Below are positions 1-6,862 of a stretch of DNA of 13,228 nucleotides, piece by piece. Both the position numbers and the translations under genes were made by a program. The notes under the pieces were generated by a model, which made no database searches, was not told where the DNA came from, and saw nothing but the letters and a program-made list of their open reading frames with translations. Within the stretch, counting starts at the first letter, position 1. Each line of letters begins with the position of its first letter. Source of the DNA: UBA7067 sp051880615. GTDB taxonomy: Bacteria > Bacillota > Clostridia > Oscillospirales > Acutalibacteraceae. The stretch is taken from NCBI GenBank assembly GCA_051880615.1, contig JBJEOH010000025.1, forward strand, positions 1 to 13,228, given 5' to 3'.

Positions 1-1526
1 CCGGAGAAATACTATTTGAGCAAAAAAGCCTGTCAGGGGATTCTCCGCAGAGCGTTTGCAAGAGGAAAACAACTCCCGGAAATGCTAAAGATTGCATTGG
101 AGCAACAGGCTTTGACGGATACAATGGTCAGCTGACAGGAGATGTGTCTTCTACAATCGGTGTGAACTGCGGTATGAACACAGGCAGAAATGGCATAGTT
201 CTCAACGACCAGGGTGGCAACAGAATGGATATTACCGAAGATGTGACCTGCACACTTCGTGCTGAGGCACACCACCCGCCCTGTGTATTGGAATCGGCAG
301 GCTTTTGCACAGAACATTCTGCCAAGAGCCGCGGCATAGGTTATGAGGAAGAAACCTCACCAACAATTCGTGCCGGTACAGTTCCGGCTGCTTTGATGTT
401 TGAAAACCACAGTCAGGATACAAGATACACAGGACCCGTTGAGAAAGCTCCCACAGTTCTTTCAACCTACGGCACAGGCGGCAACAACCAGCCGTTCGTC
501 ATTGAAACACCAAAGACACTTAAAATTAGAAGTGGCTGTGACGGTGGCGGCAAGGGTGCGTTAGTTCAGGATAATAAATCTGCAACTCTTTCCTGCAACA
601 ATGACCAGACGGTATTTGTACCGCAAGCCTACGGCATCTGCTCGAAGGACAGCAATTCAATGAAGTCCGATAATCCGAACAGTGGATTTTACAAAGCTGA
701 AACTTCACGAACACTTGATTTAAACGGTGGAAATCCCTCTTGTAATCAAGGCGGTATTGCCGTTGTATCTATTCAAGGTTCAATGATTGGAAGAAAAGAT
801 GAGAACGGTCCACAGGGTGACGGCATAAACGAAGATGTCAGCTTTACCCTTAATGCAACTGACAAACACGCTGTTGCATATGGAATTGACAGGGCAGCTT
901 TTAATCAAGGACAAAACGCAAAGTACGGCTTTGCTGTGGAAGCTGAAAAACAGCCGACAATGGTTGCAAAAGGTCCGGGTGCTGTTGCTGCTCCTACATA
1001 TAGTTCGAGCAAGGCATCTTTCTTTACGAAAGTTCAAGAAGAAAAAGCAAATACGCTGGTTGCTACCGATTACAAAGACCCGCCAATCGTAAATGATAAT
1101 TCAAGCTACGGCTTTTATCCGCAGATGAAAGCGGAATGTATTACCTTTACCAAAGAAAAAAGCGGATGCATTGTAAACGGAACAAATCCAGGATTTCAGA
1201 ACGGAGTCCTTGAATCAAGCTATATCGTGAGAAGATTAACACCAACTGAATGTGCCAGACTACAAGGCTTTCCGGATTGGTGGTGCAGTAAGCTTGGAAC
1301 TGACAATCCCACAGATGAGGAACTTGATTTTTGGAGAGATGTTTTCAGAACCTATGCCGAGATTAACGGCACAAAAGTTAAATCTGACAAGCAGATAATC
1401 AAGTGGCTGAAAAATCCTCATTCTGATTCAGCCGAGTATAAAATGTGGGGAAACGGAGTTTGTCTTCAGAATGTTATATTCGTGCTTTCAAGGATTGTAA
1501 AATATTCACAGAAAGAAAAGCAATAA
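1..1526 (+). CDS. Phage C5-cytosine DNA methyltransferase, C-terminal part (5' end outside window)
   Basis: The reading frame is open from position 3 to the stop at 1524-1526 (507 codons), so the gene starts upstream of the window. It should transfer methyl groups from S-adenosylmethionine to C5 of cytosine, protecting or marking phage DNA. The identifying part is the C-terminus: RRLTPTECARLQGFPDWW (motif IX region, about nt 1228-1281), then a charged segment and GNGVCLQNVIFVLSRI (motif X). The SAM-binding and catalytic PC motifs must lie in the missing N-terminus. Between them sits a very long recognition region built from about ten degenerate units, each with an (S/P)-x-T-(L/I) core and ending in a short hydrophobic strand, for example TSPTIRAG, APTVLSTYG, SRTLDLNGG, VSFTLNATD and ANTLVATDYKD. 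The ATG/GTG codons at the left end are internal and not starts. Family assignment is firm; target sequence is unknown. Confidence 0.88.
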   Translation, partial: GEILFEQKSLSGDSPQSVCKRKTTPGNAKDCIGATGFDGYNGQLTGDVSSTIGVNCGMNTGRNGIVLNDQGGNRMDITEDVTCTLRAEAHHPPCVLESAGFCTEHSAKSRGIGYEEETSPTIRAGTVPAALMFENHSQDTRYTGPVEKAPTVLSTYGTGGNNQPFVIETPKTLKIRSGCDGGGKGALVQDNKSATLSCNNDQTVFVPQAYGICSKDSNSMKSDNPNSGFYKAETSRTLDLNGGNPSCNQGGIAVVSIQGSMIGRKDENGPQGDGINEDVSFTLNATDKHAVAYGIDRAAFNQGQNAKYGFAVEAEKQPTMVAKGPGAVAAPTYSSSKASFFTKVQEEKANTLVATDYKDPPIVNDNSSYGFYPQMKAECITFTKEKSGCIVNGTNPGFQNGVLESSYIVRRLTPTECARLQGFPDWWCSKLGTDNPTDEELDFWRDVFRTYAEINGTKVKSDKQIIKWLKNPHSDSAEYKMWGNGVCLQNVIFVLSRIVKYSQKEKQ

Positions 1527-1553
1527 ATCTACGAGAAGATTTCAAAGTTATAC

Positions 1554-1584
1554 TTGCAATTTCAGCGTTTTAGAGTGATATATG
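1554..1584 (+). promoter_or_regulatory. Weak candidate sigma-70 promoter upstream of the DUF4314 gene
   Basis: TTGCAA at 1554-1559 is followed after 19 nt by TATATG at 1579-1584, which is preceded by TG as in an extended -10 element. Spacing is longer than ideal. It lies in the 86-nt gap before the DUF4314 gene. This is a motif match only; AT-rich sequence gives such matches by chance. Confidence 0.22.
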
Positions 1585-1612
1585 TACTACTAATATCAAG
1601 GAGGAAAATCAG

Positions 1613-1999
1613 ATGAAATTTCCAAGCAGAGAAATAGTAGAACAAGTCCGAAGAGAATATCCCGTCGGCACAAGAGTTGAGCTAGTAAAAATGGACGATG
1701 TTCAGGCACCTCCCATTGGTACGAAAGGTACTGTCAAAGGTGTCGATGATGCTGCAAGCCTGCTTGTTGATTGGGATAGCGGTTGTGGTCTTAATGTAGT
1801 TTTTAACGTGGACAAAGTGTGCAAGCTAAATACGGTGAAAACAGTATGTTATGGCAAGGAAGAAGTGTGGGATTCCAGAGATGAGGCTATGGCATTTTTT
1901 CTGGAAGGAATGATTTCCAGTGAGGGCAGTGAATGCGAGAGATACACCAAAATTTATACCGAACTATCAATGGGAAAATCGGTCTGTACCGATGAATAA
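1613..1999 (+). CDS. DUF4314 domain protein, function unknown
   Basis: A 128-residue protein starting at ATG with AAGGAGG at 1598-1604, nine bases upstream. Residues about 1-72 match my recollection of DUF4314, a small beta-rich domain common in Firmicute prophages and conjugative elements: PVGTRVELVKMDD, then PPIGTKGTVKGVDDAASLLVDWDSG. The alternating hydrophobic/turn pattern suggests an SH3-like barrel. The tail (about 78-128) is acidic and probably a separate helical segment. No catalytic motif, signal peptide or membrane segment is visible. It sits between the methyltransferase and the amidoligase, a block of accessory genes ahead of the packaging genes. Its biochemical role is not known to me. 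Confidence 0.75.
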   Translation: MKFPSREIVEQVRREYPVGTRVELVKMDDVQAPPIGTKGTVKGVDDAASLLVDWDSGCGLNVVFNVDKVCKLNTVKTVCYGKEEVWDSRDEAMAFFLEGMISSEGSECERYTKIYTELSMGKSVCTDE

Positions 2000-2003
2000 T
2001 AGC

Positions 2004-2039
2004 CACAAATATACACAATATATAGTGTGTATGTTTGTG
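2004..2039. repeat. Long AT-rich inverted repeat in the DUF4314-amidoligase gap
   Basis: CACAAAT at 2004-2010 pairs with GTTTGTG at 2033-2039 (one G-U), and ATACACA at 2011-2017 pairs with TGTGTAT at 2026-2032. The centre TATATA is flanked by one a/g mismatch. As RNA this forms a 14-bp stem starting five bases after the DUF4314 stop; as DNA it is a two-fold symmetric site of 36 bp. There is no U-tract, so it is a poor intrinsic terminator. It could be an operator or an mRNA-stabilising hairpin; which is not decided by the sequence. Confidence 0.5.
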
Positions 2040-2050
2040 CTGTAATCGTA

Positions 2051-2079
2051 TTGCTATTACTCCGTTATGACGGTAATAT
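2051..2079 (+). promoter_or_regulatory. Candidate promoter with internal dyad upstream of the amidoligase gene
   Basis: TTGCTA (2051-2056), 17 nt, TAATAT (2074-2079): each box matches 4 of 6 consensus bases with ideal spacing. The spacer contains a dyad, ATTA/TAAT around CCGT-TATG-ACGG (2056-2077). It lies 47 bases before the amidoligase start and 12 bases after the large inverted repeat, so promoter plus operator is a reasonable but unproven reading. Confidence 0.28.
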
Positions 2080-2125
2080 ACACACAACGAAAGGCAAAGA
2101 AAAGCCGAACAACGGAGGAAAAATT

Positions 2126-3073
2126 ATGAACGCAAAGACATTAAGACAAATCGAGGAAATGAAAAAGCAGACAATCGGTGTTGAGGTTGAGATGAACAAC
2201 ATCACAAGGAATAAAGCGGCAAAAATCGCAGCCGAGTTCTTCGGCACAGGCAGATTTGAAAACACAGCCGACAGAAACGGCTACTGCACTTGGTCAGCAT
2301 ATGACGAGCAAGGCAGAGAGTGGAAATTCCAAAAGGATGTCAGTATCGCAGGACCCGACAGCGAGAAGTGCGAAATGGTAACACCAATCCTTACTTACGC
2401 AGACATTGAAACCTTGCAGGAGCTTATAAGAAGGCTGAGAAAAGCCGGAGCAAAGAGCGATTCAACAAGGGGCTGCGGAGTTCACATTCACATCGGTGCA
2501 AACGGCCACACAGCACAAACCTTGAGAAACCTTGCAAATATTATGGCTAGTCACGAAAGCCTTTTATCCGAGGCTCTAAACCTTGACGGTGACAGAATCA
2601 GACGCTACTGCAGAACGGTCGACACAAGGTTTTTAGAGCAGGTCAACAGAAGAAAGCCGAAAACAATGTCGGAGCTTGCCGATGTATGGTACAAGAGCCA
2701 CGATGAAAACTACGGCAGAAATCACCATTACAACGGCAGCCGATACCATATGCTGAACCTCCACGCAACCTTTACAAAGGGAACGGTTGAATTCAGACTT
2801 TTCCAGTTCGACAAGCCTTCAAACGGCAAGCAGAACGGACTTCACGCAGGACAGCTTAAAAGCTACATTCAGCTTTGCCTTGCACTCAGCCAAATGGCAA
2901 AGGAAGTCAGAACAGCAAGTCCGAAACCACAGCAGAACGAAAACCCAAAATACGCAATGAGAACCTGGCTTTTAAGGCTCGGCTTTATCGGTGACGAGTT
3001 CAAGACAGCAAGAGAACTTCTTACAAAAAGACTTTCAGGCGACGGAGCTTTCCGCAACGGCAGAGCCGCTTGA
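2126..3073 (+). CDS. Amidoligase family protein (glutamine synthetase-like COOH-NH2 ligase)
   Basis: A 315-residue protein. The ATG at 2126 is chosen over earlier in-frame starts because GGAGGAA at 2114-2120 precedes it and the upstream extension is a hydrophobic, non-conserved translation of the intergenic gap. The family is recognised by GVEVEM (18-23, acidic metal-binding residues E20/E22), the CEMVTPIL segment (82-89), RGCGVHIHIG (115-124) and the strand pair YHMLNLHATF ... TVEFRLFQF (207-228) with the expected Glu/Arg of the glutamine-synthetase fold. Known members are predicted to join a carboxylate and an amine using ATP. It is followed by a GGCT-like cyclotransferase, a pairing reported in comparative-genomic work on phage amidoligases. 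The substrate is unknown; peptidoglycan, a small gamma-glutamyl compound or a phage protein are all possible. No signal peptide or membrane segment is seen, so it probably acts in the cytoplasm. Confidence 0.82.
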   Translation: MNAKTLRQIEEMKKQTIGVEVEMNNITRNKAAKIAAEFFGTGRFENTADRNGYCTWSAYDEQGREWKFQKDVSIAGPDSEKCEMVTPILTYADIETLQELIRRLRKAGAKSDSTRGCGVHIHIGANGHTAQTLRNLANIMASHESLLSEALNLDGDRIRRYCRTVDTRFLEQVNRRKPKTMSELADVWYKSHDENYGRNHHYNGSRYHMLNLHATFTKGTVEFRLFQFDKPSNGKQNGLHAGQLKSYIQLCLALSQMAKEVRTASPKPQQNENPKYAMRTWLLRLGFIGDEFKTARELLTKRLSGDGAFRNGRAA

Positions 3074-3090
3074 AGAATATAGGCACAGCC

Positions 3091-3120
3091 CCACCGACCG
3101 CTTCGGCGGTCTTAAGGTGG
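3091..3120 (+). promoter_or_regulatory. Stable UUCG-tetraloop hairpin between amidoligase and cyclotransferase genes
   Basis: GACCGC (3096-3101), loop TTCG, GCGGTC (3106-3111); outer arms CCACC (3091-3095) and GGTGG (3116-3120) pair across a TTAA bulge. The stem is very stable but has no U-run after it, so it is a weak terminator candidate and more likely an mRNA-protecting or partial-termination hairpin setting the ratio of the two flanking genes. Confidence 0.5.
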
Positions 3121-3154
3121 TAGAAGAACAATTCTTCGGAAAGGACTGATTTAG

Positions 3155-3625
3155 TTGAAAAGATATTACATTGCGTATGGCAGTAACCTGAATGTAAGGC
3201 AGATGAAATTGAGATGCCCGAAAGCCACAATTCTCGGAACTGCAAAGCTCAAGGGTTGGGAACTGCTTTTCAAAGGCAGTAAGACCGGCTCTTACCTAAC
3301 CATTGAAGAAAACGAAAACGGCAGTGTTCCTGTTGTAATCTGGGAAGTCACTCCATCTGATGAAAAGGCACTAGACCGATACGAGGGTTATCCTGCATTT
3401 TACTACAAGAAAGATATAAAACTTCAGTACAAGGGAATCTGTACCGGCAAGCGAAGAACAATTTATGCCTTTGCATACATTATGCACGAGGACAGACCTA
3501 TCGGTGTGCCTAGTATTTACTATATGAAAACCTGCCTTGACGGTTATGATACTTTTTACTTTGACAAAAGAGTGCTGATGACAGCCTACAACAAATGCAA
3601 GGAGTTGTGTGAAAATGAAAAATGA
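3155..3625 (+). CDS. Gamma-glutamylcyclotransferase-like (GGCT/AIG2 family) protein
   Basis: A 156-residue protein with a TTG start; AAGGA at 3141-3145 lies nine bases upstream and the protein begins exactly where the family begins. Hallmarks: the substrate-loop motif YGSNL (8-12), the cap region LDRYEGYPAFYYKK (73-86) whose Glu77 matches the catalytic acid of the family, and a YAFAYIM strand (104-110). Family members cyclise gamma-glutamyl amines or peptides, releasing 5-oxoproline and the free amine. Next to an amidoligase it could undo or process the gamma-glutamyl or isopeptide bond that enzyme makes; this coupling is inferred. Its 3' end overlaps the zinc ribbon gene by 11 bases, indicating translational coupling. 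Confidence 0.82.
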   Translation: MKRYYIAYGSNLNVRQMKLRCPKATILGTAKLKGWELLFKGSKTGSYLTIEENENGSVPVVIWEVTPSDEKALDRYEGYPAFYYKKDIKLQYKGICTGKRRTIYAFAYIMHEDRPIGVPSIYYMKTCLDGYDTFYFDKRVLMTAYNKCKELCENEK

Positions 3626-3809
3626 AATTCAGTTAAGAAAATGTCCTAAATGCGGAAAGCTCTATGGAGGTGTTCCGGCAGTTTCAAGGGAAGACAATAA
3701 AACCTTAATATGCCCTGACTGTGGAACGAGAGAGGCACTTGAAAGCATAGGTGTAAAATCTGATGAACAAGAGCAGATTTTGGAAACAATACATCGTTCA
3801 ATGCATTAA
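3615..3809 (+). CDS. Small zinc ribbon protein
   Basis: A 64-residue protein. ATG at 3615 is preferred over GTG at 3609 because AAGGAG (3599-3604) is then ten bases away. CPKC (C10, C13) and CPDC (C33, C36) form a four-cysteine zinc knuckle pair; the rest is charged, with a helical C-terminus (about 45-64). Such ribbons bind nucleic acid or protein; no specific function can be read. The start overlaps the cyclotransferase stop, so it is in the same transcript, and a terminator follows 27 bases after its stop. It occupies the slot where many phages have a small terminase or HNH protein, but shows no helix-turn-helix or HNH motif. Confidence 0.65.
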   Translation: MKNEIQLRKCPKCGKLYGGVPAVSREDNKTLICPDCGTREALESIGVKSDEQEQILETIHRSMH

Positions 3810-3836
3810 GAACTTATCAATTTTAAAAGAAAATTT

Positions 3837-3869
3837 GCACTTAACCCACATTTAGGTTGAGTGCTTTTC
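3837..3869 (+). terminator. Rho-independent terminator before the large terminase gene
   Basis: Stem GCACTTAACC (3837-3846) pairs with GGTTGAGTGC (3855-3864) through ten pairs (one G-U), with an 8-nt loop and the tail TTTTCTTA right after. An A-rich stretch (about 3824-3833) precedes the stem, so it may also work on the minus strand. It separates the accessory block from the packaging/structural operon and contains the GTG at 3861, which rules out that codon as the terminase start. Confidence 0.72.
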
Positions 3870-3893
3870 TTATGCCCTATCGGAGGTGAGATT

Positions 3894-5495
3894 TTGAGAA
3901 AACTTAAGAATTACAAGCCTACAAAATTCAAAGCAAAGGACAGCTACTACGATAAGGAATACGCTGATTTTGCCGTTGCCTTTATTGAAAGCCTTTGTCA
4001 CACCAAAGGCACTTGGGCAGGAAAGCCGTTTGAACTTATGGACTGGCAGGAACAGATTATCCGTGACCTGTTCGGTATTTTAAAGCCAAACGGATACAGG
4101 CAGTTCAATACTGCATATATAGAGATTCCGAAAAAGAACGGCAAATCGGAATTAGCGGCGGCTGTTGCACTTCTGCTCACCTGCGGTGACGGAGAGCAGA
4201 GAGCCGAGGTTTACGGAGCTGCTGCCGACAGACAGCAGGCATCAATCGTATTTGATGTTGCCGCCGATATGGTGCGTATGTGTCCGGCACTGAACAAAAG
4301 AGTGAAGATACTCGCCTCGCAGAAAAGGCTCATTTACGAACCCACCAACAGCTTTTATCAGGTTCTATCTGCTGAGGCATACAGTAAGCACGGCTTTAAT
4401 GTTCACGGTGTTGTGTTTGATGAGCTGCACAGTCAGCCGAACAGAAAACTTTATGATGTCCTTACAAAGGGTAGCGGTGATGCGAGAATGCAGCCGCTGT
4501 TTTTCCTGATCACAACAGCCGGAACAGACACACATTCAATCTGCTATGAGGTTCATCAAAAGGCGCAGGATATCATTGACGGGCGGAAAATTGACCCCAC
4601 ATTCTATCCGGTAATTTACGGTGCTGATGATACCGAGGACTGGACAAGTCCGAAGGTCTGGAAAAAGTGCAATCCATCTCTTGGTGAAACTATCGGAATG
4701 GATAAAGTTAAAACCGCTTGTGAGAGTGCAAAGCAAAATCCGGGTGAAGAAAACTCATTCCGTCAGCTAAGGCTTAATCAGTGGGTAAAGCAGGCAGTCC
4801 GTTGGATGCCTATGGATAAGTGGGATAAGTGTGCGTTTGCCGTAAACGAAGAACAGCTTGAAGGTAGAGTTTGCTATGGTGGACTTGACCTTTCAAGCAC
4901 AACTGATATTACAGCCTTTGTGCTTGTATTTCCTCCGCTTGATGAAGAAGATAAGTACATCATTATGCCATACTTCTGGATACCCGAGGACACACTTGAC
5001 CTGCGAGTAAAGCGTGACCATGTACCCTACGATGTTTGGAAGCGACAGGGATACTTGCAGACCACAGAGGGAAATGTTGTTCATTACGGCTATATAGAAA
5101 GGTTCATAGAACAGTTGGGAAAGAAATTCAACATCAGAGAAATTGCATTTGACCGTTGGGGCGCTGTTCAGATGGTGCAGAACCTTGAGGGTATGGGATT
5201 TACCGTTGTACCATTCGGTCAAGGCTTTAAGGATATGTCACCACCCACAAAGGAATTGATGAAACTAACCCTTGAACAGAAAATTGCCCACGGCGGTCAC
5301 CCTGTTTTGCGTTGGAATATGGACAACATCTTCATTCGCACAGACCCTGCCGGGAACATAAAGGCAGATAAAGAAAAATCCACAGAGAAAATTGACGGAG
5401 CCGTTGCCACGATTATGGCACTCGACCGTGCAATTCGCTGTGGGAATGATACCAGTGAAAGCGTATATAACAACAGAGGGATTTTATTTATATAA
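3894..5495 (+). CDS. terL: Phage terminase large subunit (HK97-type TerL)
   Basis: The motor that packages DNA into the prohead and cuts it. The start is TTG at 3894, preceded by GGAGGTGA (3882-3889); the earlier in-frame GTG at 3861 lies inside the terminator stem and has no ribosome binding site. The protein is 533 residues. ATPase motifs: Walker A PKKNGKS (79-85), Walker B VVFDE (173-177) and coupling motif TTAGTD (207-212). Nuclease domain: GLDLSSTTD with Asp332, FDRWGA with Asp420, and IDGAVATIMALDRA with Asp501, the three-acid RNase H-like site. Length and order match full-length members. The stop is followed 14 bases later by the portal start. No recognisable small terminase is in the window; it probably lies upstream of the methyltransferase, as in some related prophages (inference). 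Confidence 0.95.
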   Translation: MRKLKNYKPTKFKAKDSYYDKEYADFAVAFIESLCHTKGTWAGKPFELMDWQEQIIRDLFGILKPNGYRQFNTAYIEIPKKNGKSELAAAVALLLTCGDGEQRAEVYGAAADRQQASIVFDVAADMVRMCPALNKRVKILASQKRLIYEPTNSFYQVLSAEAYSKHGFNVHGVVFDELHSQPNRKLYDVLTKGSGDARMQPLFFLITTAGTDTHSICYEVHQKAQDIIDGRKIDPTFYPVIYGADDTEDWTSPKVWKKCNPSLGETIGMDKVKTACESAKQNPGEENSFRQLRLNQWVKQAVRWMPMDKWDKCAFAVNEEQLEGRVCYGGLDLSSTTDITAFVLVFPPLDEEDKYIIMPYFWIPEDTLDLRVKRDHVPYDVWKRQGYLQTTEGNVVHYGYIERFIEQLGKKFNIREIAFDRWGAVQMVQNLEGMGFTVVPFGQGFKDMSPPTKELMKLTLEQKIAHGGHPVLRWNMDNIFIRTDPAGNIKADKEKSTEKIDGAVATIMALDRAIRCGNDTSESVYNNRGILFI

Positions 5496-5509
5496 AGGAT
5501 AGTGATATT

Positions 5510-6862
5510 ATGAGCATATTTTCAGGACTTTTCCGTTCAAGGGATAAGCCTAAAAACAGAACATCGGGCAGTGCCTACACATTTTACACAGGCAGGACAA
5601 CAGCCGGAAAAGCTGTGACACAGCGTTCTGCTATGCAGATGACGGCGGTGTACTCCTGTGTTCGTATTCTGTCGGAGGCGATTGCCAGTCTGCCCTTGCA
5701 CCTTTACAGATACACAGACAGTGGCGGCAAGGAGAAAGCTACGGACAGTCCTCTATATTTTCTGTTACACGATGAGCCGAACCCCGAAATGACATCATTT
5801 GTGTTTCGTGAAACTCTGATGACACATCTGCTATTGTGGGGCAACGCTTACGCACAGATAATCAGGAACGGCAAGGGTGAAGTCACAGCCTTTTATCCAC
5901 TTATGCCGGACAGAATGACCGTTGACAGAGATGAAAACGGCAGACTGTATTATGAATATACAGTAAGCTCAGATGATGCACCAATCAATAAAAAGTCGAT
6001 TGTAAGGCTACAACCGTTTGATGTTCTGCATATTCCGGGACTTGGCTTTGACGGACTTGTAGGTTATTCGCCTATTGCCATGGCAAAAAACTCAATCGGT
6101 ATGGCTATTGCCTGCGAGGAGTACGGTTCAAAATTCTTTGCAAACGGTGCCGCACCAAGCGGTGTGCTTGAACATCCCGGAACAATTAAGGACCCGTCAA
6201 GAGTAAGAGAAAGCTGGACTCAGTCCTTTGGCGGCAGTGCAAACGCACACAAGGTTGCAGTGCTTGAAGAGGGTATGAAATACACGCCTATTTCAATCTC
6301 TCCCGAACAGGCGCAATTCCTTGAAACACGAAAATTTCAAATAAACGAAATAGCTCGAATTTTCAGAGTGCCACCACATATGGTAGGCGACCTTGAAAAG
6401 TCGAGCTTTTCTAATATTGAGCAACAGTCACTTGAATTTGTGAAATACACACTTGAACCTTGGATAATCAGGTGGGAACAGTCAATTTCTCGTTCTCTGT
6501 TATCAAAAGACGAGAAAGCAAAGTACTTTGTAAAATTCAATGTTGACGGACTGCTCCGAGGTGACTATCAAAGTCGAATGAGCGGATATGCAACGGCAAG
6601 GCAGAACGGCTGGATGTCGGCAAACGACATACGAGAGCTTGAAAACCTCGACCGCATATCAGCAGAGGAAGGTGGAGATTTGTACCTCATAAACGGCAAT
6701 ATGCTGCCTCTTAAAAATGCTGGCGCATTTGCCGAAACTAATAACAAGGAGGAAAACAACGAAAATGAAGAAGTTTTGGAAGTGGAAGAATCAAACGGAA
6801 AAGAGTCCGACCGAGAGAGTTCTGACTCTCAACGGCACAATCGCCGAGGAAAGCTGGTTTGA
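5510..6862 (+). CDS. Phage portal protein (HK97 family)
   Basis: A 450-residue protein forming the dodecameric ring through which DNA enters and leaves the head. ATG with AAAGGA at 5494-5499, overlapping the terminase stop. Family signatures in order: VYSCVRILSEAIASLPLHLYR region (47-67), LLWGNAYAQII (108-118), the helix/clip segment FFANGAAPSGVL (209-220), and IARIFRVPPHMVGDLEKSSF (281-300), leading to the channel-lining region around EQQSLEFVKYTLEPW (304-318). Residues from about 411 on are an acidic, low-complexity tail. The last 98 bases (residues 419-450) overlap the protease gene in another frame, so the tail composition is shaped by that gene. Confidence 0.95.
   Translation: MSIFSGLFRSRDKPKNRTSGSAYTFYTGRTTAGKAVTQRSAMQMTAVYSCVRILSEAIASLPLHLYRYTDSGGKEKATDSPLYFLLHDEPNPEMTSFVFRETLMTHLLLWGNAYAQIIRNGKGEVTAFYPLMPDRMTVDRDENGRLYYEYTVSSDDAPINKKSIVRLQPFDVLHIPGLGFDGLVGYSPIAMAKNSIGMAIACEEYGSKFFANGAAPSGVLEHPGTIKDPSRVRESWTQSFGGSANAHKVAVLEEGMKYTPISISPEQAQFLETRKFQINEIARIFRVPPHMVGDLEKSSFSNIEQQSLEFVKYTLEPWIIRWEQSISRSLLSKDEKAKYFVKFNVDGLLRGDYQSRMSGYATARQNGWMSANDIRELENLDRISAEEGGDLYLINGNMLPLKNAGAFAETNNKEENNENEEVLEVEESNGKESDRESSDSQRHNRRGKLV

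Noticed and set aside
100..1215. CRISPR-like or exact DNA repeat array in the methyltransferase
   Set aside because: Repetition is at protein level and degenerate; no exact direct repeats with regular spacing are visible in the DNA.
2027..2125. N-terminal extension of the amidoligase from an earlier in-frame start
   Set aside because: It lacks a ribosome binding site and translates the inverted repeat; ATG 2126 has a strong site and matches the family start.
3861..3893. GTG 3861 as terminase start
   Set aside because: The codon lies in the 3' arm of the terminator hairpin; TTG 3894 has GGAGGTGA at proper distance.
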